Positions 47,349 through 58,835 of a stretch of DNA of 64,000 nt are shown one piece after another. The notes under the pieces were generated by a model. It saw nothing but the letters and a program-made list of their open reading frames with translations, made no database searches and was not told where the DNA came from. Made by a program: the position numbers and the translations under genes. Source of the DNA: Glomus cerebriforme (Eukaryota > Glomeromycota > Glomeromycetes > Glomerales > Glomeraceae). The first letter of the stretch is position 1, and the number at the start of each line of letters is the position of its first letter. The stretch is from assembly GCA_003550305.1 (NCBI GenBank), contig QKYT01000060.1, positions 192,861 through 256,860 on the forward strand, written 5' to 3'.

Positions 47349-48974
47349 TCAAAAATTTTTCCAAATATGATTATCAACAACTTGTATAAACTTAGATGGG
47401 ATTTTAAATTTATCAATAAATTTTTTATGGTTCCAATAAATTTGAACCAAATTAGGACAATGCTCGGCTAATTCATAAAAATCATCGTAATTCAATTGCT
47501 CTAATCTATTCTTATAATTCTTAAAATTTTTACCATCATCGTTATTAGTATTTTGTAATTTTTCAGTAATAAATAAGTATTTTAAATTAGGTAATAATAT
47601 GATACTTTTTAATATATCATTTTTTGTTAATGATCCAGTAATGTTACTTATCGGTATATTTTGTAATTTTAATATTATAAAGTCGAATTTTTCACAAATA
47701 ATATTTAAACTATCTGAAAAAATTTTTATTCCATCCAATATCAATTCTTCTATTCCATTAGTAGAAGTTTTGGTACCATTATCAACATTTATGTTTAAAT
47801 AGAAATTAAGTAATACGTGCTCAATGTCTTCACAACGATTCAATAATATTTCTAAAGAATCATTAGTAAATATTAAATCGAAACCATTATAATCTATTTC
47901 AGGTTGTAAAGTAATTGAAATTTTTCGTTGTGTTTTACACAGGTTGGATAATGAAAGTAAAAATTTCTCTGAGAAAGGACCATAATCTATTGATAATTTC
48001 TTTAACTTACAATGAACGGGAGTTATAACACTTGTGGAAAAACAATTTTTGATTAATTGAATAATAGTTTGTTCGGATAAATGATACTTTTCGGTAATAG
48101 TTAAATATTCAAGATTATAAGAATATTGAATGATTGTAAGTAACGATTGATCTAATCCTTGAAAAAGTAAATCTAACGATTTTATATTGTCGGCATTTTG
48201 TTGTATTAATGAAATTAATAACTGTGATGAACATGGTGGTTGTATATCTATTGTTAAATGTGTTAATCTTGTTAATTTTGATGTATATATATAATTATGA
48301 ATTGTTGATAATTTCTTTTCACTACTAATTACAGTGGTAGAATTACCAGAATGAGTGTGTAATATTTTTTTTGTAATAATGTTTTTTAGTTTATTAGTGT
48401 TTGAGGTATTGGGAGCGCTGGTTGTGGTAGTGGTTGTGATGGTAGTAACAACATTTGTAGTATCAGACATATTTAAATCACTATCACTACTTATACCAGA
48501 AACCAAATAATTTAGTATTTTATCATCAATAATAGAACATCTCTTAAATTTCAATATATTCAGTCTTTCCAATTGTGTAATAGCCATGACAATACTTCGA
48601 CTTAAAGTACAACTTCCAATTATAACTTCTTTTAGTTTTTTGCATTCGCTGATACATTTACTTAATTTCTCTCCTGAAAGATACGCTAAATTTGGACTAT
48701 TTAATGTAATACTACGTATACAATTAACAAGATATTCATTTGTGTGGACAGTGTTGTATAGAATATGATGTGCGGTACGATCCAATGTATTGAGAAATGC
48801 GTCGACATGTTTGACGGTTTTTAAATTAACATGAGAATAGAGAATTTTTGTGGCAACAGTATTGAATAAATGTGATACTAATGTGCTGGATAGAAGTGAA
48901 TATCGATCAGTATAAGAAAGAATAATTGGAAGTATATCTGCATTGGTTATTACTAAATATTTTGCGTGATTCAT
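47349..48974 (-). CDS. F-box protein, probably with leucine-rich repeats
   Basis: A single uninterrupted frame of 541 residues. The N terminus matches an F-box (about residues 10-50, ILPIILSYTDRYSLLSSTLV), which binds SKP1 in SCF ubiquitin ligases. The rest alternates short LxxL-type helices and strands (LERLNILKFKRCSIID, LTRLTHLTIDIQPP, NLEYLTITEKYHLSEQTIIQ), consistent with irregular leucine-rich repeats that bind substrate. A serine/threonine/asparagine-rich insert sits at about 175-215. The substrate cannot be inferred. The start is the only early ATG giving a complete F-box. It is tail-to-tail with STN1 and head-to-head with the OSCP gene. Lack of introns is unlike its neighbours. Confidence 0.8.
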   Translation of the reverse strand: MNHAKYLVITNADILPIILSYTDRYSLLSSTLVSHLFNTVATKILYSHVNLKTVKHVDAFLNTLDRTAHHILYNTVHTNEYLVNCIRSITLNSPNLAYLSGEKLSKCISECKKLKEVIIGSCTLSRSIVMAITQLERLNILKFKRCSIIDDKILNYLVSGISSDSDLNMSDTTNVVTTITTTTTTSAPNTSNTNKLKNIITKKILHTHSGNSTTVISSEKKLSTIHNYIYTSKLTRLTHLTIDIQPPCSSQLLISLIQQNADNIKSLDLLFQGLDQSLLTIIQYSYNLEYLTITEKYHLSEQTIIQLIKNCFSTSVITPVHCKLKKLSIDYGPFSEKFLLSLSNLCKTQRKISITLQPEIDYNGFDLIFTNDSLEILLNRCEDIEHVLLNFYLNINVDNGTKTSTNGIEELILDGIKIFSDSLNIICEKFDFIILKLQNIPISNITGSLTKNDILKSIILLPNLKYLFITEKLQNTNNDDGKNFKNYKNRLEQLNYDDFYELAEHCPNLVQIYWNHKKFIDKFKIPSKFIQVVDNHIWKNF

Positions 48975-49443
48975 TTTTTTTTTTTTAAAAGAAAAATTTT
49001 TAAAAGAAAAAGTTTAAAAAAGAGACCCGCATTTATTAATTTAAAATCCTGTAACTTTCAGCCCTTATTAGTAATTAATGCATGCACTTCGGCCCTTAAC
49101 TAATTTATCGATTTAACTAAACCACGAATATGATTAATGACGTTTTATATTTGTAACTGTGTATGCGTGTATACGTGTATGGCTGTATGCGTATTGGAAA
49201 ATAAAAAAAATTTCCAGAATAAAATTCCGAAAGTAGCATATTTAGTAACTTCACTATAATTCTATAATTCCTATCTATTCATCCATTCACTTGTTTTTAT
49301 AATTTTTTGACTGATGGAAAGCACATTTATTTTTATCACCCTTTTTAATAAGTTTTAAAACAGGAATGATCTACCAATAAAGCCGTGTAACGTGGATTTT
49401 GCGAAAAATCAAAATCTCTTTTTTTTGGTCTTTTATTGATGGA
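48975..49443. promoter_or_regulatory. Divergent promoter, F-box gene / OSCP gene
   Basis: Head-to-head spacer of about 470 bp. It holds poly-T/poly-A tracts next to the F-box start, a GTGTATGCGTGTATACGTGT alternating stretch (about 49157-49180) and a pyrimidine-rich segment before the OSCP start. No specific site is recognised. Confidence 0.45.
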
Positions 49444-50537
49444 ATGGCTTCTTTTACTTCGTTTAATTTGGCTAAACAAGCCTTAAATTCTGTTCCAAAG
49501 GTACATTAGTAAGTTACTTTAGAACTAAGTTTCACTTTTATAAGGGTTATACACTGTTTTAATATGTTAGTTTTTTAAAATAAGTTAACTAGAGGCTATG
49601 CCACCCCAGCTTCTGTCAAGGTAACAATATTTAATTATATATCCCATTATTTACTATATGTGATTTTAATTTGTTAACTAATTTTTTATTTTATTAGGTT
49701 CCTTTAACTCTTTATGGTATTGAAGGTCGTTATGCTACAGCATTATTTACGGCGGCCACCAAGAAAGAAGCGCTCGAAAATGTTGAAACTGAACTTAAGA
49801 AAATTAAAACAGTGATTGAAAAAGATTCTAAAATTCGTAACTTTCTTGATGATCCTACTTTAAGTCGTCAAAATAAGAAATCTGGCATACAAGAATTGTT
49901 AAAAGATGGAAAATATTCTGAGACTACTAAAAACTTTTTTATAGTTTTAGCTGAAAATGGTAGACTTTCTCAAGCTTCAAAAATCATTAATGCATATCAA
50001 TCATTAATGACTGCTAGTCGTGGCGAAGTTCCTGTTACAGTTATCTCTGCTAAGGTTGGTTTCATAAAAAAAAGCTTATAATTATGATGATTTAATTTTT
50101 AAATAATTAATTATTTTTTTTTTAAAAAAAAAAAAATTTTTTACTTAGCAACTTGATTCTAAAATTGTGGATAAACTTAAACCTACCCTGAGCAAATTCC
50201 TAGATCCAAACCAAAAAATTGTCATTTCAAACAAAGTACGTTTAATTCGTTTAATTCGTAATTAGTTTAAATTATGTTCATTAAGTTAAAAAAATTTTTA
50301 TACCGTTTGTAACAAAGGTTAACCCATCGATCCTTGGTGGTTTAGTGGTTGAAATTGGAAGTGATAAAACTATTGATTTGTCAGTTTCTTCCAAGCTTGC
50401 CAAACTCAATAAATTATTGACAGGTAAATTTTTTTTTAAAAAAAGTATTTTATTTATTTATTTATTATTTAATTTAATTAATTCAATTTTTGCTATTCTG
50501 TATAAACTGTATTTTAATATAAATAGATGCTGTCTAA
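49444..50537 (+). CDS. ATP5: Mitochondrial ATP synthase subunit 5 (OSCP)
   Basis: OSCP links the F1 head of ATP synthase to the peripheral stalk in the mitochondrial inner membrane. Six exons (49444-49500, 49585-49620, 49698-50054, 50149-50235, 50318-50423, 50527-50537) give 217 residues, the family length. The N terminus MASFTSFNLAKQALNSVPKL is a likely import peptide ending near TRGYATPAS. The core includes VPLTLYGIEGRYATALFTAA, FFIVLAENGRL and the C-terminal signature NPSILGGLVVEIGSDKTIDL, followed by SSKLAKLNKLLTDAV. The last coding exon is only 11 nt (DAV and stop), chosen because it reproduces the family C terminus. A phase-compatible alternative acceptor at 51179 is discussed in the findings. 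Confidence 0.93.
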
Positions 50538-51480
50538 TACTCATAATACTTAAGAGCACTTTTTTTTACATGAGCAAATTGTATGTTGTAATTGTATATT
50601 TATTACGAATAACAATGGTCATTTATATAAAATTTGCAATAAGCTTGGACGAATATCATTTTAGAGTGCCTTAATAATTCTTCAAATTCAAATTAATTTC
50701 CTTTAAATATTAATCTTGCTAATTAATCTCTTAACTGTTGATGAATATAAAGTTATGAGTATTGAACGTTGATATATATACAGTATATATATATTGAAAT
50801 CTTAAAAATCATCTTTCATATACCTGTATAACTATATAGTATATAGTATTCACGGGGACTTGTTTAATATTCTTGAATATTATCTATAGTAATTTGATTT
50901 GCTCATCACCTGAACATTTTCCTTTCAAGAACGAATCATCGGATATTCAATTCTCATAATTATAGTTTGTAAAATAAATAAAATAATCACATAAGGAAAA
51001 TTGTAACCAACATAGATAAAGATCAAAAGGGTAAATTCACAAACAAAAAACAAGGAATCAAATTCCGAATCATCATCTTTATGATTTTCTGATACTACAA
51101 GCCCGTATAACTTTTTTCCTAAAAGTAATATTCAATAATTCAACACGTACTTTTGTTTTCACAAACTAATCTTCTTAGGCAATGCTCAAGAAGTTATAAT
51201 GCAACTTGATTTATTAGATAAACGTAAGCAGGTTGTAATTTTAAAAACTTGTTCAGAATCAATTTATAATTTTATTCGCGGTAGAAATTAAGGGGCAAAT
51301 TTTTTGAATGGTAAGTTTTTTTTGTTAAAGGTTTAGTGGTTTAGTACCATATACTTCAACCATTATATTATGTTTTAATACACAAAAAAAATAGAGTATA
51401 TATATTAAATAAAAAGAAACTAATATTATATCTAACTAATTAAATTTCTTTTACTAATTACTATATCTCAAAGTAATTAA
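50538..51480. other. Convergent spacer, OSCP / TIF6
   Basis: 3' flanks of two convergent genes. A strong acceptor (CTAATCTTCTTAG before 51179) is followed by an open stretch to about 51292 (NAQEVIMQLDLLDKRKQ...), which could be an alternative OSCP tail or an unrelated exon. The rest is AT-rich and non-coding. Confidence 0.45.
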
Positions 51481-52603
51481 CTAGCTATAAGTATCCACCA
51501 GTGAATCTCTCATTTCTTTGACTATAGCAGTCGGTTGTGCATCATGTAACTTGAAAATACTTTCTACTACTGATAATTCTGTTGAAGTACTGTCCAGGCC
51601 AGCAAATGCAGTCCAATCATTTACTACAATACCTGCTCCAATCACATCTGATCCTCGATTAATTGTTCCTGCCTGTAATGTTAATATAAATATTAATTAA
51701 AAGATAAAATTGTTAATAATCTGTTATACGAGAGTTTTCCTAACGTACCACAAGCGGAATTTGTAATAATGTTGATAATTCATCCTGATCTTGAACTGTC
51801 GTACGCGGGTGAACCTAAAATAATAAAAGGAGGTCGATACTATTAATATATTTCAAGTAGCAAATTTACTCAATAGTACTTACCAATCCACCTTGATTAC
51901 TTATTGCGCAATAACTCCCTACAAGAACATTTCCAGCGATAGTCTGGGTGAAAACTTCCACTCCCAATACATCACGAATAATCTCTTGAGTTTCTCGATC
52001 AATATCCGGATGCACCAACGCAACGTAGTCATTACATGCAATTACATTACCCAATGCTGAAAGACGTTCTTCGATACGTTGAATTTGTACAGAATCTGGT
52101 AAAGAGTTACGTAAATGCTGAAGTTCTTGATCGGTTGTAGTGTTTGGAACTAGTAATCCTTTACGATTGCCTAAATGGTATCAATTTAGTTATTGTTTTA
52201 ATGATTTAATGTTTTTTAATGAAATCTTATTTACCAGCTGTCAAACGACCAACGATCCGAGTACCAGCAATTGAAGCATGAATTACTGGAATAACATCAC
52301 CCAGTTCACTTTCAAATACGCTACAATAAAATTATAAATAATCAATTCGATATCAATCGCGTAGCATTTGAACCACTATTTAATATATGGTAGATAATAA
52401 ACCTATAAAAGTTCTCAGAACCTCCGATCGCGACCAAACAATAAGAATTAGTCAAGCGAGAGAAAACTCCAAGTTCATTACTATTTTCAAATTGTGCACC
52501 TTTTTGAGATCAAAAAAATTGCAAAAAAAAGTTTAGTATTGAAATTACAACAAAAATTAAGTAAGTGATCTCGAATTAAACCCATTTACTTACGGATAGC
52601 CAT
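51481..52603 (-). CDS. TIF6: Eukaryotic translation initiation factor 6 (TIF6/eIF6)
   Basis: eIF6 binds pre-60S subunits, prevents premature joining to 40S and is needed for 60S biogenesis. Six minus-strand exons (52594-52603, 52403-52499, 52235-52320, 51884-52170, 51749-51814, 51481-51672) encode 245 residues, the family length. Characteristic stretches are [95 protein letters not shown] and [20 protein letters not shown]. Together they cover the whole five-fold propeller. The first exon is 10 nt (MAI and one base). All junctions are GT-AG on the minus strand. The promoter region carries the CCGCAGT repeats. Confidence 0.96.
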
Positions 52604-52735
52604 TTTGTGTTAATAACAGGAAGAAAGTTTTTTTTTTAAAAAGATGTTAACGAGTCTTTTAGTAAATATCGAAGATTTAGACAGAAAGCTTGAATTTTTA
52701 TAACTAAAAAATGTTTATATAAATGAATAGATTAA

Positions 52736-52912
52736 TACCGCAGTTTTTTTTCATTTGCCGCAGTTTTAACCGCAGTACCGCAGTATCAAGTTTAAGATTG
52801 GTTAGTTTAACCGCAGTACCGCAGTATCAAGTTTAAAGATTGGTTAGTTTTAACCGCAGTACCGCAGTATCAAGTTTAAAGATTGGTTAGTTTTAATCTA
52901 AGATTGGTTAGA
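52736..52912. repeat. CCGCAGT-rich tandem repeats upstream of TIF6
   Basis: Three consecutive units of about 42 bp, TAACCGCAGTACCGCAGTAT then CAAGTTTAAAGATTGGTTAG, with degenerate partial units on both sides. At least eight CCGCAG words fall within about 180 bp. The block starts about 130 bp upstream of the TIF6 start codon, in the position of a promoter. It may be a minisatellite or a cluster of regulatory sites. Confidence 0.75.
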
Positions 52913-53161
52913 AAAATTGAGATTGGTTGGCGCGCACAAAATTTTTAGTTAGTATAATATAACTAATACACCCTCAAGCTCGGTCACGTGATATTTACTA
53001 ATTAAATATGCACGAGCACGTGAAAGAATGTGGCGCACCTGTGATAAATAAGCGTGACAAATAAGATTTGGAGAAATTTAACCTAGACCAGGGGGGTCAG
53101 GTCAGTTATCCTAGATCAGGTTGATTATTTTAGACCCATTTCCTAATTTAGGAATTTTGGG

Positions 53162-55337
53162 TTATTACCATATTTGAAAGGAGTCTAAAGCCATGTTTAA
53201 TCATGTAACTCAAAAAAAAATCATTTTTTTTTTTAAATAAAACTTTTTTCACTTTATATAATCTTTTAAAATATATATAATAAGTGTATTTTGACCTGCT
53301 CTGCAAGTTTAATTAGAACACTTAATAAGGTTTAGAATACTGTTTTTTATTTATTTGATTTTTTTTTATGTTTGTTAAAATTTATTTATTTAATTTTGAA
53401 TATAATTAGCAAAGATCATTTGTTCATATGTAAAGTCAAAAACACTATTCAAAATTAACTTTTTTAACTTAAGTAATCTTATAAAGTATGCTAAAATACA
53501 TTTATTCTATAGGTTTTAAATTTACATTAAAATTAATTTACAAAATATTTAATATTTAAGTTATTTTAAATCATGTGATCGAGCTATACATAAAACTGAA
53601 ATTAAATCTCAAAAGTCAATCTGAAGGCTTAAAAGTCAAAATTAAAGTCAAAATAGGCCAAAATTATGTCATATCATATGATTTTATATAATTATAAAAT
53701 AATATAAAACTTTAAATTATAATAATTTTGTCAATATTAATAATATAAATATGAAATATATATCAGACGAATCCTTACATCAAGACAAATCTAATGGTAT
53801 AAAGATCATCAAAATCCAATTACTGGATGCTGAGGTAATGGATTTTGAAGTTTAATACTATTTATTTATTATAAAAATTATATGATATGATGTAATTTCA
53901 GTTATTTTGACTTTTGGGAAGGTCTAAGTCAAAATTATTTTAACCATTTCGACTATTTCAGGAAGGTAAAAATATCCTTATTTTGGCTTTATGTATAGAT
54001 TAAACATAGCTTTAAATATTCTCTATATTTGTATGTTTTATATTTGTAATGTGATAAAAATTAGTATTAGTGTTTTCTTTCTTCTTGTTTTGCTTTTTTT
54101 TCTTATCTTTTCAGTCTTTTCTTTTTTAAATTTTTTAGTTTTTAATTTTTACTTGTTAATATTTTTATTTTATGGAACTATAAAACTGTTCTAATTAACT
54201 ATACACATATTACTTTTTTTTTTTAGTTTATATGTAAATTTATTAGCATTTTGATTAACAAAAATTTCATATGTAAAGTTATTTAGCAAGTATGAAAGTA
54301 TTTAAATATTTATTTTTATCAAAGCTAGTTTAAATATTTGTGATAATTTTGCATAAAATTACTTATTATACTATGCATAGTTTTTTTAACTTTACAGCAT
54401 AATTTTAATACTTTAATCAAACTATATTTATAAAATAAGTATAAATAAACTTTTTTGGCAAGTATATAAATACTCAGATATCAATTTCATTAAGCTAGCT
54501 TAAATATTTATAGAATTATGCTTATTTTTTGTAATATTTTTGTTTAGACATTTTATAATGTAATTTAATACTTTAGTTAAACTTAATTGATAAAATGAGT
54601 ATAGGTAAAGTTATTCAGCAGATATGAAAGTATTCAGATATCAATTTTTATCAAGTTATTTCAGATGTTTATAGAGATATGGTTATTTTTTGTTGAAATT
54701 ACTGTACTGTGTATGATCTTTTTAACTATATGGCATAATTTTAGCATTTTAATCAAACTAAATAGGTATAAGAAGATGTAAGGGTACATTTTATACAGAT
54801 TTTTTTTGTATGATATTTATTAGGCTTTTATACTTTTTGTTTCTAAGACAAATAACTAAAATGATTCCTATCATATATATATTAAAATTTTCTTTTAAAA
54901 ATACTAATTTTGGAAGGTAATTTAAAGCCATGTTTGATCATATGATTTAAAGTAACTTAAATGTTAAATATTTTGTAAACCAATGTAAACTTGAAACCTA
55001 TAGAATAAATGTATTTTAGCATGCTCTGCAAGATTACTTGAGTCAAAAAAGTTAATTTTGAATAGTGTTTTTGACTTTACATATGAATAAATGATCTTTG
55101 CTAATCATATTCAAAAATAGATAAATAAATTTTAGCAAACATGAAAAAAGTCAAATAAATAAAGTGGTGTTCTAAGCCTCATTAAGTGTTCTAATTAAAC
55201 TTGCAAAAGCAGGCCAAAATACATTTACTATATGTATTTTGAAAGGTTATATGATTGGAAAAAGTTTTATTTAGAAAATTCTTTTTCAAGTCACGTGATT
55301 GATCATGGCTTTAGATGTCTCCCAATTTTGGTAATTA
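53162..55337. mobile_element. Foldback element with about 430-bp inverted arms
   Basis: The left arm (53162-53600) and right arm (about 54905-55337) are inverted copies. The outer ends read TTATTACCATATTTGAAAGG and the complement of TAATTACCAAAATTGGGAGA. Matching inner words include TTTAATTAGAACACTTAAT and TATGTAAAGTCAAAAACACT. The middle (53600-54900) has no coding potential and contains a tandem repeat. No target duplication is identified. The divergence between the arms (roughly one base in ten by eye) suggests an old insertion. Confidence 0.75.
54275..54770. repeat. Three tandem copies of a unit of about 165 bp
   Basis: Copies start near 54275, 54442 and 54603. Each contains an AGTATGAAAGTATTTAAATA-like start, a TTTTTATCAAGCTAGTTTAA-like part, a CATAATTTTAATACTTTAAT part and an AAAATAAGTATA end. 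Divergence among copies is substantial. The array lies inside the foldback element and is non-coding. Confidence 0.65.
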
Positions 55338-55600
55338 ATTTTTTTTGCTAAAAAAACCTGGACGCTTATAAGATCACCACGAAAAAATTCAGATAAAGAA
55401 TCACCGTCCGGGCGTGACACCGGTGACACCGGTGACAATTATTTCTATGATCACGTGACCGAGCTTTTGTCGAGTTCACGTGTTTATTGCATATTCAGAT
55501 TCGATAGGGAGTTTTTCCGTAATAAATACCTAAAAAAAAAAAAAAATTTTATTTTTTTTTTAAAAGTATAGCGGATCTTTACTCTCCAGTTGTTTTAGTA
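55338..55600 (+). promoter_or_regulatory. Promoter region of the W/RGG-rich gene
   Basis: Contains a tandem ACCGGTGAC motif (about 55419-55437) and two CACGTG palindromes (GATCACGTGACC near 55450, TTCACGTGTT near 55478). A run of A and T tracts lies just before the ATG at 55601. The ACCGGTGA pieces may be a remnant of the MITE family at 32322. Confidence 0.4.
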
Positions 55601-57928
55601 ATGGCAAATCCTGCTGAATCTGATGATTGGGCTCAACCTGAAGTCAAAACCGACGAACCCGTCGATGCTACGAAAGATAGTTGGGAGTCTAATACGTCCT
55701 CTAGTTTGAAAAACGACGATCGAAGAAAAAGTGGTTCGTACAAAAAGAAAGGTGGTAACTCTTCTTCCACTCAAGAACAAAGCGGTTGGGGAGCTGCTCC
55801 CAAAAATAAGGATTCAGGTGGTTGGGGCGAATCGTCTAATTATGAAACAAATTATGAAGAAGTCGAAAATTGGGGAATTACTCAACAAGATAATAACGAT
55901 GATACAAGTAATTGCGCAGCTAATAACAATGAGAATAACGGTAATTGGGAAGATAAAGCTGAAAATAATCCAACTACTAAAGAAAATACGAGTTCTTGGG
56001 GTGCTGGTGGTTGGGATACACCTGATAATAATAAAAGTGGATGGGAAGAAGATAAAAGCGCAGGAAATGATAATTGGGGTACTGTTACTACGGAAAAAAA
56101 TGACACATGGAACCCTATTGAAGAATCTGATAATACATCTATCAAAAATACAACTGATTGGGTTAATAATCAACAACAGGATTATGCAGAAAAACGAGAT
56201 GATAATAGACCTCGCGATCGTGGTGGGCGCGGTGGACGTGGACGTGGGCGACGAGGTCGAGGAGGCACTGGTAATAGAGGCAGATATCCACCACGTGATA
56301 ATTATAGACGTGAATATGGAGGAGATAATGATTACAGAGGTCACGGACATAAATCATCATACTCACGTGGTGGCGGTAGAAATCAAAATAATGAAGGTAC
56401 GCTATTAAACAATTACTGTTTTATTGGTAAATTTTTAATTTTCTTTTTCTTTAGATCGTTATGCGCATAATGGGAATGAAAAGAGAGAAAAAGACGATGA
56501 TTCTAAAGTCCCCAAAAGACCTGGTAGCATTTATGATAGTATACATGCTCCCAGAACTGATCCTCCTCCAAAACTTGACCCTGTTCCCAAAACCGATTCT
56601 GATTCGACTCCTAAACCTGATTCCGCTCCTTATGTTAACGAAAATCGAGTATTATCTGGTAGCAAGGTCCGTCAAGTAAGTTAGTTACTACACATGAACT
56701 ATTTAAATTTTATTATAATTATATCTTTCACCTATTATTTTTACCTCCGAATTATTAGAAACCTGACGAAGAAGAATTATCCAAACGTATTGAAAAAATG
56801 AGGGAGCAAAATAAGAAATTGGAGGAAAAGCGAAAGGTAATCTTTTTTACTCCTTTTTTTTTTTTTGTTAAATTCAGAATATTTATTTAATAATATCTTC
56901 ACAATTGAAGGAGGTCGAGGAAGATGAAGCTAATTTCAAAAAAGAAGAAGAAATACGAAAGAAAAAGGAATCAGAAAACTTAGAAATTCAGAGGAGAAAA
57001 CAGGAGGAAGAGGAGGAAGAAAGGCGGCGACATGAACTTCAACAGAAACAATTACAGCAACAAATAGAGTACGCATTATAAGTATTTACTAATATTTGTT
57101 TCTTTTATTCGATTCAATTCTAAATCTAAGATATTGTTATTCAAAATCAAAGGGAGGAACGTGAAGAAAATGCTTTGCGTAAAAACAAGAACCGTGATGA
57201 CCGAGAATGGGATGTAGAAAAAAAAGAACCCCAATATAACAACGCACGTAACCAAAGAAACAATTCGCGTGGTGGAGGAAATCCTTACAGAAACGGTTCT
57301 CGGGATGAAAATTCCAATAGAAATGGATCTCAAAATGATAACCGAAATTATAGAAGAAATGGTAACGAACATGGAGGAAGAGGTAGCCGAGGACGTGGAC
57401 GAGGAGGAGATCGAGATCGGGATCGAGGAGATCGCGGAGACCGCGGAGATCGTGGTGGAAGACGTGCTCGTGGTGGTGGATATAACGAAAGACGTGGAGG
57501 AAGAAAATATAGTGACCAACATAGTAAGGATTTTCATAATAAGCCCGTTGATGTTGAGGAAGGATTCGGTAGCGGAAATAGCTGGGCTGAACAAACAGAG
57601 CAGCAAGAAAAGGATAACAATTGGGATAATGGTAAAAATTATTGATTTATTATAATTATTATATTTAATATAGTTATTAATAATTTAATTTATAGGTAAT
57701 ACAAGCTGGGAAAAATCCTCCACCGATAGGAAACAAGGTAATAATGAATGGGTTAAATTATTATTTTATATTATGAATAATTTGTTTTACTTTTGAAAAT
57801 TTTTTTCTTATGTAGATGTGAATCAAGATAACACAGAAACTGACAATTGGGGACCGAAACCTCAAGATAATACTGAAACTGACAGTTGGGGTCCGACACC
57901 CGTTAATGATAATGCTGGCTGGCAATAA
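55601..57928 (+). CDS. Tryptophan/glycine- and RGG-rich protein, probably RNA-binding
   Basis: Seven exons (55601-56396, 56455-56675, 56759-56836, 56911-57068, 57153-57631, 57696-57737, 57816-57928) join in frame to 628 residues. The N-terminal 200 residues carry spaced Trp motifs in acidic context: SGWGAAP, GGWGESS, ENWGITQ, SSWGAGGWDTP, DNWGTVT. An RGG box follows (GGRGGRGRGRRGRGGTGNRG). Then come a proline-rich linker (RTDPPPKLDPVPKTDSDSTP), a long charged coiled coil (about 345-430), a second RGG/RD box (GGRGSRGRGRGGDRDRDRGD) and C-terminal Trp motifs (DNWGPKP, DSWGPTP). RGG boxes bind RNA, and spaced WG/GW motifs in acidic context are a feature of Argonaute-binding proteins. That role is inference only. 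I do not recognise an orthologue. Confidence 0.82.
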
Positions 57929-58835
57929 TAGCCTTTATAAAGTAAGAATGACATAGTTTGTGAAATCCATTTTAAGATACGTAAATTTAATTTTTTCGCT
58001 ATAATTTATTTAGTTATTATATGGATATTATATATAATACGAATGGTCGAGCTATCTAATATGGAATATACTTTAGGTAATAGTTCGTTCAATGTTTGAA
58101 AAATTTTTTAATTAAATTATAATATTATTTGACTGAATTTTAGGTTCTTTTTAGCTGATATTGTTATTCTGATAATAAGATTAGCGCATTTCCAAAGGTA
58201 TGCGTCGGTGACTACGTGCAATTTAGCACACCATCACCAAACCGAATCGCAAATTTTGTAATATGGTAAGGGATTAATTTACTTAATTATAAGTTTGATT
58301 GCTTTTTTTCCGAAATATCCGACGATTTTGACAATCTTGCACTCTTGCTTTATCATTATTTATTTGTTTAGTGCAATTTTTCATTTTTATTTATATTGAA
58401 ATAATTTTAAATCGTATAGAATCAATATGAAAGAACTTTGGTGAATTTAAATTTCATAATTATGATTCTAAATAGTTTTTATATATTAAACATTATAAAA
58501 ATCAGGATTTTGTATAGTTTAGAGTTTCTTTTCATTATTCTTTTCCTAAATATTTTTTTTTGATACTTCAAATATAAAAATTCCATGAAATATTATATAT
58601 TGTAAATTGTATATATTAGTACCTAGATAACCTAAATGACTAAACTTCGAATGATGTTTTTAGTTCTGGTAACATTACGATCGAACCCTCATTTGTCAAA
58701 TCACATGATAGATTGATCGTAGATCAAAAAAAAAAAAAAAAATTATATTTAATGAGGTTTCTCAGGTATCAAAAGGTTCCTCCTCTTTGGATACATCAGC
58801 GAAAATAAACTGTTCCATTAACGTAAACAATAGTT
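57929..58835. other. Intergenic, RPSA promoter side
   Basis: Spacer between two plus-strand genes. AT-rich with a somewhat GC-richer island (about 58180-58260). Poly-A and poly-T tracts precede the RPSA start. A T-arm-like GGTTCGATC (minus strand, near 58680) lacks the rest of a tRNA. Confidence 0.45.

Noticed and set aside
53991..54194. 67-residue hydrophobic frame, possible membrane peptide
   Set aside because: Encoded by T-rich DNA inside the non-coding core of the foldback element; composition alone explains it.
55731..56408. 225-residue frame overlapping the W/RGG-rich gene
   Set aside because: It is a shifted-frame shadow of the real exon, as are the minus-strand frames at 55814-56350, 57076-57606 and 59641-59925.
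58660..58700. Minus-strand tRNA (GGTTCGATC T-loop)
   Set aside because: The adjacent bases do not form the T stem, and no acceptor, D or anticodon arms can be drawn.
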